Below, one piece after another: positions 8,759 to 18,941 of a DNA stretch of 64,000 nucleotides. How positions within the stretch are numbered: position 1 is the stretch's first letter; the number at the start of each line of letters is the position of its first letter. The notes under the pieces were generated by a model. It searched no databases. It saw only the letters and a program-made list of their open reading frames with translations, and was not told the origin of the DNA. A program made the translations under genes and the position numbers. The DNA is from Streptomyces californicus (GTDB taxonomy: Bacteria > Actinomycetota > Actinomycetes > Streptomycetales > Streptomycetaceae): assembly GCF_000717645.1 (NCBI RefSeq), contig NZ_JNZZ01000019.1, positions 124,001 through 188,000 of the forward strand, in the 5' to 3' direction.

Positions 8759-8801
8759 AAGGGCCCCGGACCGCTGGAACAACCCACGGTCCGGGGCCCT
8801 T
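8759..8801 (+). terminator. Terminator of the LysM transglycosylase gene
   Basis: A 15-bp perfect stem (8759-8773 with 8787-8801) and 13-nt loop starting 20 bp after the stop codon. Confidence 0.8.
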
Positions 8802-8859
8802 CGGCGTACCGGGAAGTTACCCCCCGGTTTCACGTGACTTACCGCGCGATCGGCAGTAG

Positions 8860-10539
<1,680 letters not shown>

Positions 10540-10645
10540 GCGATTCACGAGGAGCCGCGATCCACGGCGAACCGCGATCCCGCGAGGCCGGGACCGAGCG
10601 GAGAGCCCGGGGCCGGGAGTGCCAACCCGGCGGCCCCGGACTCCG

Positions 10646-11125
10646 TCAGTGACCGGGCAGCACGCACACCGCGTCGATGCCCAGCACATGGTTGAGCCGC
10701 CCGAACGCCAGCCACGAGCCGATGCTCATCGTCAGTTCCACGATCTCCCGCTGGCTGTACCGTGCGGTCATCCGCTCCCAGAACGCCTCGTCCAGACCGT
10801 GGTGGTCGAGCGTGTACCGCTCGGCGTACTCCGCCGCGAGCCGGGTCCGCTCGTCGAACAGGTCGGTCGTGCGCCACCGGGCCACCGCGTCGGCGAACTC
10901 CTCCTCGACCTTCGCCCCCTCCCGCTCGGTCCGCCAGTCCAGGCAGAACAGGCAGCCGTTGATCTGCGCCACCCGCAGCCGGGCCGCCTCGAACTCCCGC
11001 AGGCCCAGCGTCGTGTGCTCGTACACGGACATCGAGAACGTGGCGGCGGCCACGCCGATGCCGGGCACCATCTCCCCCCAGACGTAGCCGATGGGCTCCT
11101 GGCCCTCCGGAATATCGATGATCAT
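10646..11125 (-). CDS. Carboxymuconolactone-decarboxylase-family protein
   Basis: 159 residues. The AhpD/CMD pattern is clear: helix-rich, with the redox CxxC in INGCLFCLDWRTE (about 57-69) and a later LTMSIGSWLAFGRLNHVLG segment. Members with CxxC act as thiol peroxidase partners or bind small acyl/aromatic compounds. The ATG at 11125 overlaps the stop of the upstream reductase gene (ATGA), so the two are translationally coupled and likely act on the same substrate, which cannot be named from sequence. Confidence 0.85.
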   Translation of the reverse strand: MIIDIPEGQEPIGYVWGEMVPGIGVAAATFSMSVYEHTTLGLREFEAARLRVAQINGCLFCLDWRTEREGAKVEEEFADAVARWRTTDLFDERTRLAAEYAERYTLDHHGLDEAFWERMTARYSQREIVELTMSIGSWLAFGRLNHVLGIDAVCVLPGH

Positions 11126-12201
11126 GTCGCTCTCCTTCCCAGCCTGCCGACCGCAGGCCGCAGCGGTACGTCGAGTGCGTCGTACAGGCCCGGCTCCGCC
11201 TCCACCAGCCAGTCGATCGCCGAGACGAGCCGCCCGACCGCCGTGGCGTTCCCGCCCGCCGACCGGTTCTCGCCCTCGTCGGACGCCTCGACCGTCACCT
11301 CGATACGGGGCCGCCCCTCGATCACCACGCGGTGGGCGCCCACCCCGTCGGGCGGCGAGGGCCAGTCCGGGGCGCACGAGGCGTGGATACGGGTGATGTG
11401 CTCGATGACGATGCGGGGCTCACCGCCCACGACGCCCTGGACCTCGAACCGCACCGCGCCCTGGGTGCCCGCCGCGAACGCTCCCATCGTGCGGGTGCGC
11501 ACCTCCTCCTCCAGGGCGCGCCGCTCCAGGGTCTCGCGGATATCGTCCAGTTCGACGCCCAGCGCCCGCGCCATCAGCCGGATCTGCCCGCCCCACACCA
11601 TGGTCGGGACCCCCTCCGCCAGCATCAGCGGCTGGTAGTCCATCGGGTGCCCCATCCCGATCAGATGGCGGACCGAATCCTCCTGCTCGTACGTGGAGTA
11701 GTCGAAGATCTCCTGGCAGCGGACCGCCTCCACCTCGGTGCCCAGACCGCTGACCAGCAGCGGCAGCACGTCGTTGCCCCAGCCGGGATCGACCCCGGAG
11801 ACGAAGAGGGAGCCGCCGCCCTCGGCCACGGCCGCCAGGAGCGGGTCCCGCAGCTCCGGCGGGGCGTTGCGCTGGTCGTAGAGCGGATAGAGGGAGGGCG
11901 TGACGACCACCGCGCCCGCCCGGATCGCCCGCCCGATGTCGGCGAGGGCGCCGTCGGGACGGATGTCGCCGGACGCCGCGTAGAACACCGCGCGGGGGCG
12001 GGCGGCCAGAACGGCGGCGATGTCGTCGGTGGCCGCGACCCCGATCGTGCGTCCGGCCCCGCCGAGCTCGCCCGCGTCGCGGCCGACCTTGGCGGGATCG
12101 TGCACGAGGACGGCGGCGAGTTCCAGTGCCGGATGGGCCTCGACGGCGCGGATCGCCGCGCGGCCGACGTTGCCGGTACCCCAGACAACCGTGGGAATCA
12201 T
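11122..12201 (-). CDS. Dihydrodipicolinate-reductase-like NAD(P)-binding protein
   Basis: About 359 residues. The N terminus is a Rossmann fold (TVVWGTGNVGRAAIRAVEAHP, first 25 residues), and the C-terminal half has the conserved GVDPGWGNDVLPLLVSGLG and EIFDYSTYEQEDSVRHLIGMGHP segments. These belong to the DapB-related reductases found in actinobacterial lipid/steroid and 2,4-diaminopentanoate-type enzymes, not to DapB itself. It is transcribed with the CMD-like gene downstream (4-bp overlap). The ATG at 12201 directly precedes the Rossmann strand. The substrate is unknown. Confidence 0.8.
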   Translation of the reverse strand: MIPTVVWGTGNVGRAAIRAVEAHPALELAAVLVHDPAKVGRDAGELGGAGRTIGVAATDDIAAVLAARPRAVFYAASGDIRPDGALADIGRAIRAGAVVVTPSLYPLYDQRNAPPELRDPLLAAVAEGGGSLFVSGVDPGWGNDVLPLLVSGLGTEVEAVRCQEIFDYSTYEQEDSVRHLIGMGHPMDYQPLMLAEGVPTMVWGGQIRLMARALGVELDDIRETLERRALEEEVRTRTMGAFAAGTQGAVRFEVQGVVGGEPRIVIEHITRIHASCAPDWPSPPDGVGAHRVVIEGRPRIEVTVEASDEGENRSAGGNATAVGRLVSAIDWLVEAEPGLYDALDVPLRPAVGRLGRRAT

Positions 12202-12273
12202 GCGCGGAGGGTAGCCCCGCCGCCGTGCACTTCCCAGAGCCGTGACACCACCAAAAGCTCCCCGGAGGACGGG

Positions 12274-12327
12274 GGCCGACGGCCTGGCGGGGACGCGCCG
12301 CACCGGGAGCCGCTCGGGCCGTCGGCC
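12274..12327 (-). repeat. Inverted repeat between UbiA and reductase genes
   Basis: GGCCGACGGCC (12274-12284) pairs with GGCCGTCGGCC (12317-12327) across a 32-nt loop. A second dyad, GTGAC-GCGAC-GTCAC, lies at 12366-12380. These lie in the 200-bp gap after the UbiA gene and could be a terminator or a binding site for the reductase operon. Confidence 0.35.
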
Positions 12328-12402
12328 GCCGCGCGCACCACCCGTCGGGAGGGCACGGGAGCGAGGTGACGCGACGTCACGAGGTGGTTCGCACGCCGCG
12401 CT

Positions 12403-13317
12403 TCAGACCTGTGCCGAGCCCCGGAGCGCCAGCAGCCCCACATCCACCGCCGCAGCGGCCACCGCGCCGCCCAGCGCGGCCTTCCGCCACCGCCGACCGC
12501 AGGCCGGACCCGCCACCGCCGTCGCCCCGGCCAGCACGAGAGCCGCCCCGCCCCCGGCGCCCACCGGCCCCGGCGGGCCGAACGCCAGCACCGCCGCGGC
12601 GGCGAGGAGCGGCAACGGCAGCAGCAGCCGTGTACCCGCGGCGCCCAGCCGGTGGGGGAGTCCGGTGACGCCGGCCGCCCGGTCCGCCGCGATGTCCGGC
12701 AGGGTGTCGGCCAGATGGGCGGCCAGCCCCAGCAGCGCGCCGGCCGCCACCGTCCACCACCGGGGCCACGGCTGGCCCGGCAGGGTGAGCGTCACGGCGG
12801 CGGGGAGCAGCCCGAATCCGCTCACGTACGGCAGCCAGGACAGGGCGGTCGCCTTGAGCCGCAGGTTGTAGAGCCAGGCGACCGCCACCGCGGCGAGGTG
12901 CACCGCACCCGCGAGCCCGCCGCACGCCAGGGAGAGCGGTACGCACAGGGCGAGCGCGATGCCCGCCGCCGCCCACACCGCCCCCGTCCGCACCGTCCCG
13001 TCGGACGCGGGCTTCCCCCGGCGGCCGGCCCGCGCGTCGCGGCGGGCGTCGTACGCGTCGTTGCACCAGCCCACCGAGAGCTGGCCGGTCAGCACCGCCG
13101 CCGTGACGAGTGCGGCGTGGGCGCCGTCGAGCCCGGCGCCGACGGCGAGGGCGCAGGCGAGCGCGGTCACCGCGAGCGCCGGCCCCGGGTGGCACGCCAG
13201 GGCGAGCCCGACGAGCGGCCCCCGCCGCACCGCCCCCGCCGGGCCCGCGACCCTCACGCGCGGGGCGGATTCCGGTGCGGTCGGGCCGGTCGTGCCCACC
13301 CTGTCCGTGGCGTCCAT
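12403..13317 (-). CDS. UbiA-family prenyltransferase
   Basis: 304 residues, mostly membrane-embedded with about eight hydrophobic helices. The two aspartate motifs of UbiA enzymes are intact: NDAYDARRDARAG (about 84-96) and DTLPDIAADRAAG (about 200-212), which bind Mg2+-diphosphate and the aromatic acceptor. The family transfers isoprenyl groups to aromatic or other small acceptors in the membrane. It is divergent (118 bp) from a type III PKS operon, which suggests, but does not prove, that its acceptor is a PKS-derived phenol or quinone. An unstructured N-terminal extension of about 30 residues makes the exact start uncertain. Confidence 0.85.
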   Translation of the reverse strand: MDATDRVGTTGPTAPESAPRVRVAGPAGAVRRGPLVGLALACHPGPALAVTALACALAVGAGLDGAHAALVTAAVLTGQLSVGWCNDAYDARRDARAGRRGKPASDGTVRTGAVWAAAGIALALCVPLSLACGGLAGAVHLAAVAVAWLYNLRLKATALSWLPYVSGFGLLPAAVTLTLPGQPWPRWWTVAAGALLGLAAHLADTLPDIAADRAAGVTGLPHRLGAAGTRLLLPLPLLAAAAVLAFGPPGPVGAGGGAALVLAGATAVAGPACGRRWRKAALGGAVAAAAVDVGLLALRGSAQV

Positions 13318-13435
13318 CGGGCGATCGTAGGAGCCCGCCGACCCGTCAAAGCGGCGACCGGGCGGGTTGTTTGCACTGATTCAGGTTGCTTTGTGGGCAG
13401 GATGGGCGCATGACGCCACCGAAGCAGGAGGCAGG

Positions 13436-14488
13436 ATGACCCGCATCGTCGCGGTCCACGGGGCTCTGCCGCCCCACCGCCACACCCAGCCGGAGATCAC
13501 CGACATGGTGGCCCGCACCTGCCTGCCGCCCGGCGCCGACCGCCGCGTCCTGGACCGCCTGCACGCGAACGCCCGGGTCCGCACCCGGCACACCGTCCTG
13601 CCCCTGGACGGCTACCGCGACCTCGACGGATTCGGCCCCGCCAACGACGTGTTCATCCGGTCCGCCGTCGACCTGGGCGCACGGGCTGTACGCGGCGCCC
13701 TGTCGGCGGCCGGCCTGCGCCCCACCGACGTGGACCTGCTGATGTTCACCTCCGTCACCGGCATCGCGGCCCCCTCCGTGGACGCCCGGCTGGTGGGCCG
13801 CCTCGGCCTGCGGTCCGACGTCAAACGGCTGCCCGTCTTCGGCCTCGGCTGCGTCGCCGGGGCCGCCGGCACGGCCCGGCTGCACGACTACCTGCTCGGC
13901 CACCCGGACGAGGTGGCCGTCCTGCTCTCCGTCGAGCTGTGCTCCCTCACCTTCCAGCGCCACGACGCCTCGCCCGCCAACCTGGTGGCGACCGGCCTGT
14001 TCGGCGACGGCGCGGCGGCGGTGGTCGCCCTCGGCGCGCGCCGGGCCGTCGCGGGACCGGAGATCGTGGCCACCCGCAGCCGGATGTACCCCGACACCGG
14101 GCACGTCATGGGCTGGGACGTCGGCTCCACCGGATTCCGCGTCGTCCTCGACCCGGCCGTCCCCGACGTCGTACGCCGGTATCTCGCCGACGACGTACGG
14201 GAGTTCCTCGACGAGCACGGCCTCAAACCGAAGGACGTGGCGCACTGGGTCTGCCACCCGGGCGGCCCCAAGGTGCTGGAGGCGGTGACCGAGGTGCTCG
14301 ACCTGCGCGAAGGGGCGCTCGACGTCACCTGGCGGTCGCTGGCCGGCATCGGCAACCTCTCCTCGGCCTCGGTGCTCCACGTGCTCCGCGACACCGTCGA
14401 ACACCGCCGGCCGGAGCCGGGGACCCCAGGACTGCTGCTGGCCATGGGCCCCGGATTCTGCTGCGAACTGGTGCTGCTGCGCTGGTAG
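13436..14488 (+). CDS. srsA: Type III polyketide synthase (alkylresorcinol synthase, SrsA-like)
   Basis: 350 residues, usual length for bacterial type III PKS. The catalytic triad is present: Cys139 in FGLGCVAGAAG, His274 in WVCHPGGPKV and Asn307 in AGIGNLSSASV; the GPGFCCELVLLRW end is typical. Such enzymes extend fatty acyl starters with malonyl units and cyclise them to alkylresorcinols. The next two genes match, in order, the methyltransferase and hydroxylase of the S. griseus srsABC operon, so the product is probably a phenolic lipid that is methylated and oxidised. ATG at 13436 follows GCAGGAGGCAGG. The symbol is by analogy. Confidence 0.88.
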   Translation: MTRIVAVHGALPPHRHTQPEITDMVARTCLPPGADRRVLDRLHANARVRTRHTVLPLDGYRDLDGFGPANDVFIRSAVDLGARAVRGALSAAGLRPTDVDLLMFTSVTGIAAPSVDARLVGRLGLRSDVKRLPVFGLGCVAGAAGTARLHDYLLGHPDEVAVLLSVELCSLTFQRHDASPANLVATGLFGDGAAAVVALGARRAVAGPEIVATRSRMYPDTGHVMGWDVGSTGFRVVLDPAVPDVVRRYLADDVREFLDEHGLKPKDVAHWVCHPGGPKVLEAVTEVLDLREGALDVTWRSLAGIGNLSSASVLHVLRDTVEHRRPEPGTPGLLLAMGPGFCCELVLLRW

Positions 14489-14585
14489 CAGGGCCGGAGG
14501 CTCCGAAGCCGACGCACAGGCCCGGACGCCCGCCCGCCCGGCACCGACACCCCCGCCTCCGCGAGCCTTTGGAACGGACGCCCGT

Positions 14586-15113
14586 ATGACCTGGTACACC
14601 CTCCTGGTGCTGGCCGTCGCCGCCGAGCGCCTCGCCGAACTCGTCGTGGCCCGCCGCAACACCCGCTGGAGCCGTGCCCGGGGCGGCGTCGAAGCGGGGA
14701 GCGGACACTACCCGGCGATGGTCGCGCTGCACACGGCGCTGCTCGTCGGCTGCCTGGCGGAGACCGGGTTCGCCGACCGCCCCTTTCCGCCCGTGCTCGG
14801 TTGGGCCATGGTGGCCGTCGTGCTCGCCGCCCAGGGGCTGCGCTGGTGGTGCGTCCGGACGCTCGGCCCCCGCTGGAACACCCGCGTCATCGTCGTCCCC
14901 GGCCTGCCCAGGGTCGCCGGCGGCCCCTACCGGTGGCTGAGCCACCCCAACTACGTCGCCGTCGCCGCCGAGGGGATCGCGCTGCCGCTGGCCCACGGGG
15001 CGTGGCTGACCGCCCTCGTGTTCACCGCCCTGAACGCGGCGCTGCTGACCGTACGGATCCGGTGCGAGGACGGGGCGCTCGCGCACCCGGCGGCCGCGGA
15101 CGCCCGGGCATGA
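14586..15113 (+). CDS. srsB: Isoprenylcysteine carboxyl methyltransferase-family protein (SrsB-like)
   Basis: 175 residues with four to five membrane helices. The ICMT/PEMT signature is visible in the second half: WNTRVIVVPGLPRVAGGPYRWLSHPNY followed by a C-terminal ALLTVRIRCEDGAL, where the RxxHPNY and terminal Arg/Glu residues hold S-adenosylmethionine. In the srs operon this enzyme O-methylates the alkylresorcinol made by the PKS. It lies 97 bp after the PKS stop, and its own TGA overlaps the ATG of the following FAD gene (ATGA). Confidence 0.85.
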   Translation: MTWYTLLVLAVAAERLAELVVARRNTRWSRARGGVEAGSGHYPAMVALHTALLVGCLAETGFADRPFPPVLGWAMVAVVLAAQGLRWWCVRTLGPRWNTRVIVVPGLPRVAGGPYRWLSHPNYVAVAAEGIALPLAHGAWLTALVFTALNAALLTVRIRCEDGALAHPAAADARA

Positions 15114-16126
15114 TCGACGTCCTCGTCGCGGGCGGCGGGCCCGCCGGGCTGGCCGCCGCCATCCGGGCCGCGTCGGCGGGCCTGGAGGCCGTGGTGGTCG
15201 AGCCGCGCGCCACCCCCCTCGACAAGGCGTGCGGCGAGGGCATCATGCCGGGCGGCGTGGCGGCCCTGCGCGCCCTCGGCGTACGGGTCGGCGGCCGGGA
15301 GCTGCGCGGCATCCGCTACACCGACGGCCGGCACAGCGCGGAAGCGGCCTTCCGGGACGGACCCGGCGCGGGCGTGCGGCGCACCGAGCTCCACACCGCC
15401 CTGCGGGAGCGGGCAGCCGCCCTCGGTGTACGCGTCGTCGACGCCAAGGTGCACGGCGTCCGGCAGGACGAGCACGCCGTCACCGCCGCCGGACTCACCG
15501 CGCGCTGGCTCATCGCGGCCGACGGCCTCCACTCGCCGCTGCGCCGCGCCCTGGGCCTGGACCGGCCCGCGTCCGGGCCGGGACGCTACGGACTGCGCCG
15601 GCACTTTCCCGTCGCCCCGTGGACCGACCACGTCGAGGTGCACTGGTCCCCGCACGGCGAGGCGTACGTGACCCCGGTCGGCGACCGCCTGGTGGGCGTG
15701 GCCGTGCTGAGCCGTGACCGCCGCCCCTACGACGGCCACCTGGCGGCCTTTCCCGCTCTCGCCGCCCGGCTCGCGGACGTACCGGGGGCCACCACCGTGC
15801 GCGGGGCCGGACCGCTGCGCCAGTCGGCACACGACCGGCGGGCCGGGCGGGTGCTGCTGGTCGGCGACGCCGCGGGCTACGTGGACGCCCTGACCGGCGA
15901 GGGCATCGCCCTCGCCGTCGCCACCGCGACGGCCGCGGTCGACTGCCTGGCCGCCGGACGGCCCGAGGAATACCCCCGCCGGTGGGCGCGGGTCACCAGG
16001 CGCCACCGGTGGCTCACCGCGGCCCTCGTCGGCGCGGCGGGGCGCCCAGCCGCCGGGCGGATCATCGTCGCCGCGGCCCATCGGGCGCCCGCCGTGTTCC
16101 GCGGCGCCGTGCACGCGCTCCAGTGA
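15110..16126 (+). CDS. srsC: FAD-dependent monooxygenase (SrsC-like hydroxylase)
   Basis: 338 residues. N-terminal FAD motif (DVLVAGGGPAGLAAAIRAA, 3-21), the CGEGIMPGG loop near 41-49, WLIAADGLHSPLRRALG (about 126-142), and the second FAD motif VLLVGDAAGYVDALTGEGIA (about 247-266). This is the geranylgeranyl-reductase/phenol-hydroxylase branch of flavin monooxygenases. In the srs pathway it hydroxylates the phenolic ring, allowing quinone formation. Start ATG overlaps the end of the methyltransferase gene by 4 bp, fixing the start. Confidence 0.87.
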   Translation: MIDVLVAGGGPAGLAAAIRAASAGLEAVVVEPRATPLDKACGEGIMPGGVAALRALGVRVGGRELRGIRYTDGRHSAEAAFRDGPGAGVRRTELHTALRERAAALGVRVVDAKVHGVRQDEHAVTAAGLTARWLIAADGLHSPLRRALGLDRPASGPGRYGLRRHFPVAPWTDHVEVHWSPHGEAYVTPVGDRLVGVAVLSRDRRPYDGHLAAFPALAARLADVPGATTVRGAGPLRQSAHDRRAGRVLLVGDAAGYVDALTGEGIALAVATATAAVDCLAAGRPEEYPRRWARVTRRHRWLTAALVGAAGRPAAGRIIVAAAHRAPAVFRGAVHALQ

Positions 16127-16249
16127 GACGCCGGGCCGGGACGGCCGGCCGTCCGAATGGCGGGGCCCCCGGTTCGGGCATACCGTCGATCGGGTGAGCG
16201 CCCGCGCGTACGCGGCGCACCGCCCCCGGCAGGGAGGACGAACTCCACC

Positions 16250-17866
16250 ATGACGGGCTCCCGCGCGACACCCGCGCCCACGGCCACCGCACACGACCGG
16301 AACCGGGGCGGACTGGCCCTGCTGGTCATCGCCTCCTGCCAGCTGATGGTGGTGCTCGACGTCACCATCGTCAACATCGCGCTGCCGCACATGCAGAAGG
16401 ACCTCGGGTTCTCCACCGAGAACCTGTCCTGGGTCGTCAACGCCTACACGCTGACCTTCGGCGGCCTGCTGCTGCTCGGCGGACGGCTCGGCGACATCCT
16501 CGGCCGCCGCCGGGTCTTCATCTTCGGCGTGCTCCTCTTCGTGTTCGCCTCGCTGCTCGGCGGGCTCTCCCAGGAGGGCTGGCAGTTGCTCGCCGCCCGC
16601 TCCCTCCAGGGCGTCGGCGGCGCGATCGCCTCGCCCACCGCCCTGTCGCTGATCACCACGACCTTCCGCGAGGGCCCCGAACGCAACCGCGCCTTCGGGG
16701 TGTTCGCGGCCGTCTCGGCGGGCGGCAGCGCGATCGGACTGCTCGCCGGCGGGGTGCTGGTGGAGTGGCTGGACTGGCGCTGGGTCCTGTTCGTCAACGT
16801 CCCCATCGGCTTGCTGATCGCCCTCGCCACACCCCGGTTCATCCCTGAATCGGAGCGCCGCCCCGGCCACTTCGACATCGCCGGCGCGCTCACCTCGACG
16901 GCCGGCATGGTGCTGCTCGTCTACGGGTTCATCAGGGCGTCCGAGGAGGGCTGGACCGAGGCGCTGACCCTCGGCTCGTTCGCCGCCGCCGTGGTCCTGC
17001 TCGCCGTGTTCATCCTGGTCGAGCGCGGCTCGAAGCAGCCCATCACCCCCCTGTGGATGTTCCGCGACCGCAACCGCGCCGGGTCGTACGCGATGATGCT
17101 CAGCCTCGCCGCCGCGATGTTCGGAATGTTCTTCTTCCTGACGCTCTTCGTGCAGAACGTCCTCGAGTTCAGCCCGCTCAGGGCCGGGCTCGCCTTCCTG
17201 CCGGTGAGCGCGGTCATCGCCGTGAGCGCCGGGCTGGCCTCGCAACTGCTGCCCAAGTGGGGGCCGAAGCCCTTCATGGTGGTGGGCGCGCTCCTGGCCG
17301 CCGCCGGGCTCGGCTGGCTGACGCTGACCGACGTCCACAGCACCTACCTCGGCTCGATCCTCGGACCGATGCTCGTCTTCGGCTTCGGCATGGGCATGCA
17401 GTTCGTGTCGCTGACCCTGATGGCGGTCTCCGGCGTCGCCCCGAAGGAGGCGGGCGCCGCCTCCGGCGTCCTCAACGCCACCCAGCAGGTCGGCGGTTCC
17501 CTGGGCCTCTCGATCCTGGTCACGACGTTCGGCACGGCGAGCCGCAACGAGGCGTCCGACCAGGTGCCGAAGTTCCTCCGCGAGGGCACCCCCGCCCAGC
17601 TCCTGGAGTTCCGCAGGACCGGCCAACTGCCCTCGCCCTGGGGCGATCAGGTCCTCACCTCGGGTGTCTCCAGCGCCTTCGTCGTCGCCGCCTGCTTCGC
17701 CGTGCTCGCGGCCCTCGTCGCGCTCTTCGTCATCCAGGTGCGCTCCAGCGACCTGGCCCGCCTCCAGGGCGGCGCGACGCCGCTCGCGGGGGAGGGCGCG
17801 GGCGAGGACGCCGAGACCGGGCCGGGCGCCGGCCCCGACACCGACCGACCCGCGAAGGGGCGTTGA
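16250..17866 (+). CDS. DHA2-family MFS efflux transporter
   Basis: 538 residues with about 14 transmembrane helices, as in the EmrB/QacA family. Signatures: LDVTIVNIALPHMQKDLG in helix 1, GGRLGDILGRRRVF (motif A) and RSLQGVGGAIASP (motif B/C region). It should be a proton-driven exporter of lipophilic compounds. It sits 120 bp after the phenolic-lipid operon on the same strand and could export or give resistance to its product (inference). The VOC gene follows after 3 bp, so the two are co-transcribed. Confidence 0.9.
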   Translation: MTGSRATPAPTATAHDRNRGGLALLVIASCQLMVVLDVTIVNIALPHMQKDLGFSTENLSWVVNAYTLTFGGLLLLGGRLGDILGRRRVFIFGVLLFVFASLLGGLSQEGWQLLAARSLQGVGGAIASPTALSLITTTFREGPERNRAFGVFAAVSAGGSAIGLLAGGVLVEWLDWRWVLFVNVPIGLLIALATPRFIPESERRPGHFDIAGALTSTAGMVLLVYGFIRASEEGWTEALTLGSFAAAVVLLAVFILVERGSKQPITPLWMFRDRNRAGSYAMMLSLAAAMFGMFFFLTLFVQNVLEFSPLRAGLAFLPVSAVIAVSAGLASQLLPKWGPKPFMVVGALLAAAGLGWLTLTDVHSTYLGSILGPMLVFGFGMGMQFVSLTLMAVSGVAPKEAGAASGVLNATQQVGGSLGLSILVTTFGTASRNEASDQVPKFLREGTPAQLLEFRRTGQLPSPWGDQVLTSGVSSAFVVAACFAVLAALVALFVIQVRSSDLARLQGGATPLAGEGAGEDAETGPGAGPDTDRPAKGR

Positions 17867-17869
17867 GCC

Positions 17870-18334
17870 ATGGACTGGACCCTCGAAGTGATCGTGCTCC
17901 CCGTGACCGACCTCGACCGCGCCCGGGACTTCTACCGGGACAAGGTCGGCTTCCACGTCGACATCGACGCCGAGGTCATGCCGGGCGCCCGCGTCGTCCA
18001 GCTGACACCGCCCGGGTCCGGCTGTTCGATCGCGCTGACCGACGGTCTGCCCAGCCCGACCGGAACCCCGCGGCCGGGCTCGTACCACGGTCTCCAGCTC
18101 TGCGTCACCGACATCGACGCCGCGTACGCCGAACTCGTCGGCCGGGGCGTCGAGGTGAGCGAGCCGCAGCGGTACTCGCCCGACGACGGCGCCACCTTCC
18201 TGTACTTCACCGACCCGGACGGCAACGGGTGGGCGGTGCAGGAGTACCGGCGGCGCAGGACCGAGCCGCTGCACCGGGTGCTCGCCGCCCTGGCGGCGCG
18301 GAACGCGGACGGCCCGGGGGACACGGTGGGGTGA
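17870..18334 (+). CDS. VOC-superfamily (glyoxalase/bleomycin-resistance-like) protein
   Basis: 154 residues, two beta-alpha-beta-beta-beta modules (EVIVLPVTDLDRARDFYRDK, 5-24; and HGLQLCVTDIDAAYAELVGRG, about 66-86) ending in YFTDPDGNGWAVQEYR. The conserved Glu near the end of each module suggests a metal site. Function in the family ranges from isomerases and dioxygenases to drug binding. The start is 3 bp after the MFS stop, which argues for a joint role in handling the exported compound. Confidence 0.85.
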   Translation: MDWTLEVIVLPVTDLDRARDFYRDKVGFHVDIDAEVMPGARVVQLTPPGSGCSIALTDGLPSPTGTPRPGSYHGLQLCVTDIDAAYAELVGRGVEVSEPQRYSPDDGATFLYFTDPDGNGWAVQEYRRRRTEPLHRVLAALAARNADGPGDTVG

Positions 18335-18429
18335 ACCGGATGCGGAGGTGGATCGCGTCGCGCCGGTTCCACCAGAATGCTCCCCGTAGCGAGTGCAGCG
18401 ATTCATCAGCGCAAGGGAGCGGCATCCAC

Positions 18430-18828
18430 ATGGGCGCCAACGCAGACATGGTGGCCTTCGTCACGGCGCGGCTCGCCGACGAGGAACAGGTCGCACTGGC
18501 CGCCGGCGGGGACCGATGGCGGTGCCCGGCCGACGTGCCGGGCGAGGTCCACGACCGCACCGGCGGCGTGGCGTTCACGGTACGGGGCCGGGGCTTCGAC
18601 CAGCACATCGCGCTGCAGGACCCCGCCCGGACCCTGGAGCGCATCGAGACCAACCGGGTCATGCTCGGCGAGTACGTCGAGGTGGCCGACCTGGACACCG
18701 ACCGCCCGGCCGAGGACTTCCGCTCCGGCCGGGCCGTGGGTCTGGGCTTCGCGGTACGCCAGCTCGCCGCCGAGTACGCGGGCCACCCCGACTACCAGGC
18801 CCGTTGGCTGCCCCGGTTCATCCAGTGA
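18430..18828 (+). CDS. DUF6221-family hypothetical protein
   Basis: 132 residues, cytoplasmic, rich in acidic residues and Ala. The layout (short N-terminal helix MVAFVTARLADEEQVALAAG, central beta part, and C-terminal RQLAAEYAGHPDYQARWLPR helix) matches the DUF6221 proteins common in Streptomyces. The family has no known function, though members are often near mobile or phage-like DNA; none is visible here. The ATG at 18430 has GGGAGCGGCATCCAC upstream. Confidence 0.65.
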   Translation: MGANADMVAFVTARLADEEQVALAAGGDRWRCPADVPGEVHDRTGGVAFTVRGRGFDQHIALQDPARTLERIETNRVMLGEYVEVADLDTDRPAEDFRSGRAVGLGFAVRQLAAEYAGHPDYQARWLPRFIQ

Positions 18829-18893
18829 CGTTCCCGTCCGCCGCCGGGTGATCCGGGGTGCCGATGGGGGTGCGCGGCGGTGCGGAAACCCGT

Positions 18894-18913
18894 AACTTAC
18901 TTGCAGGTAAGTT
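18894..18913 (+). promoter_or_regulatory. Perfect inverted repeat upstream of doxX-like gene
   Basis: AACTTAC (18894-18900), 6-bp spacer TTGCAG, GTAAGTT (18907-18913). The 7-6-7 dyad lies 29 bp upstream of the DoxX-like start, within the likely promoter, and its core TTACTTGCAGGTAA looks like a TetR-family operator. No TetR gene is adjacent. Confidence 0.6.
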
Positions 18914-18941
18914 TTGTTCGGGTCGTCGCACGAGGAGAACC

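Noticed and set aside
10540..10645. Terminator between choA and the CMD-like gene
   Set aside because: GC-rich partial repeats are present but no clean stem could be traced.
14951..18406. 1151-codon minus-strand frame over the PKS hydroxylase and MFS genes
   Set aside because: Antisense of three well-supported genes, low-complexity composition and no ribosome site.
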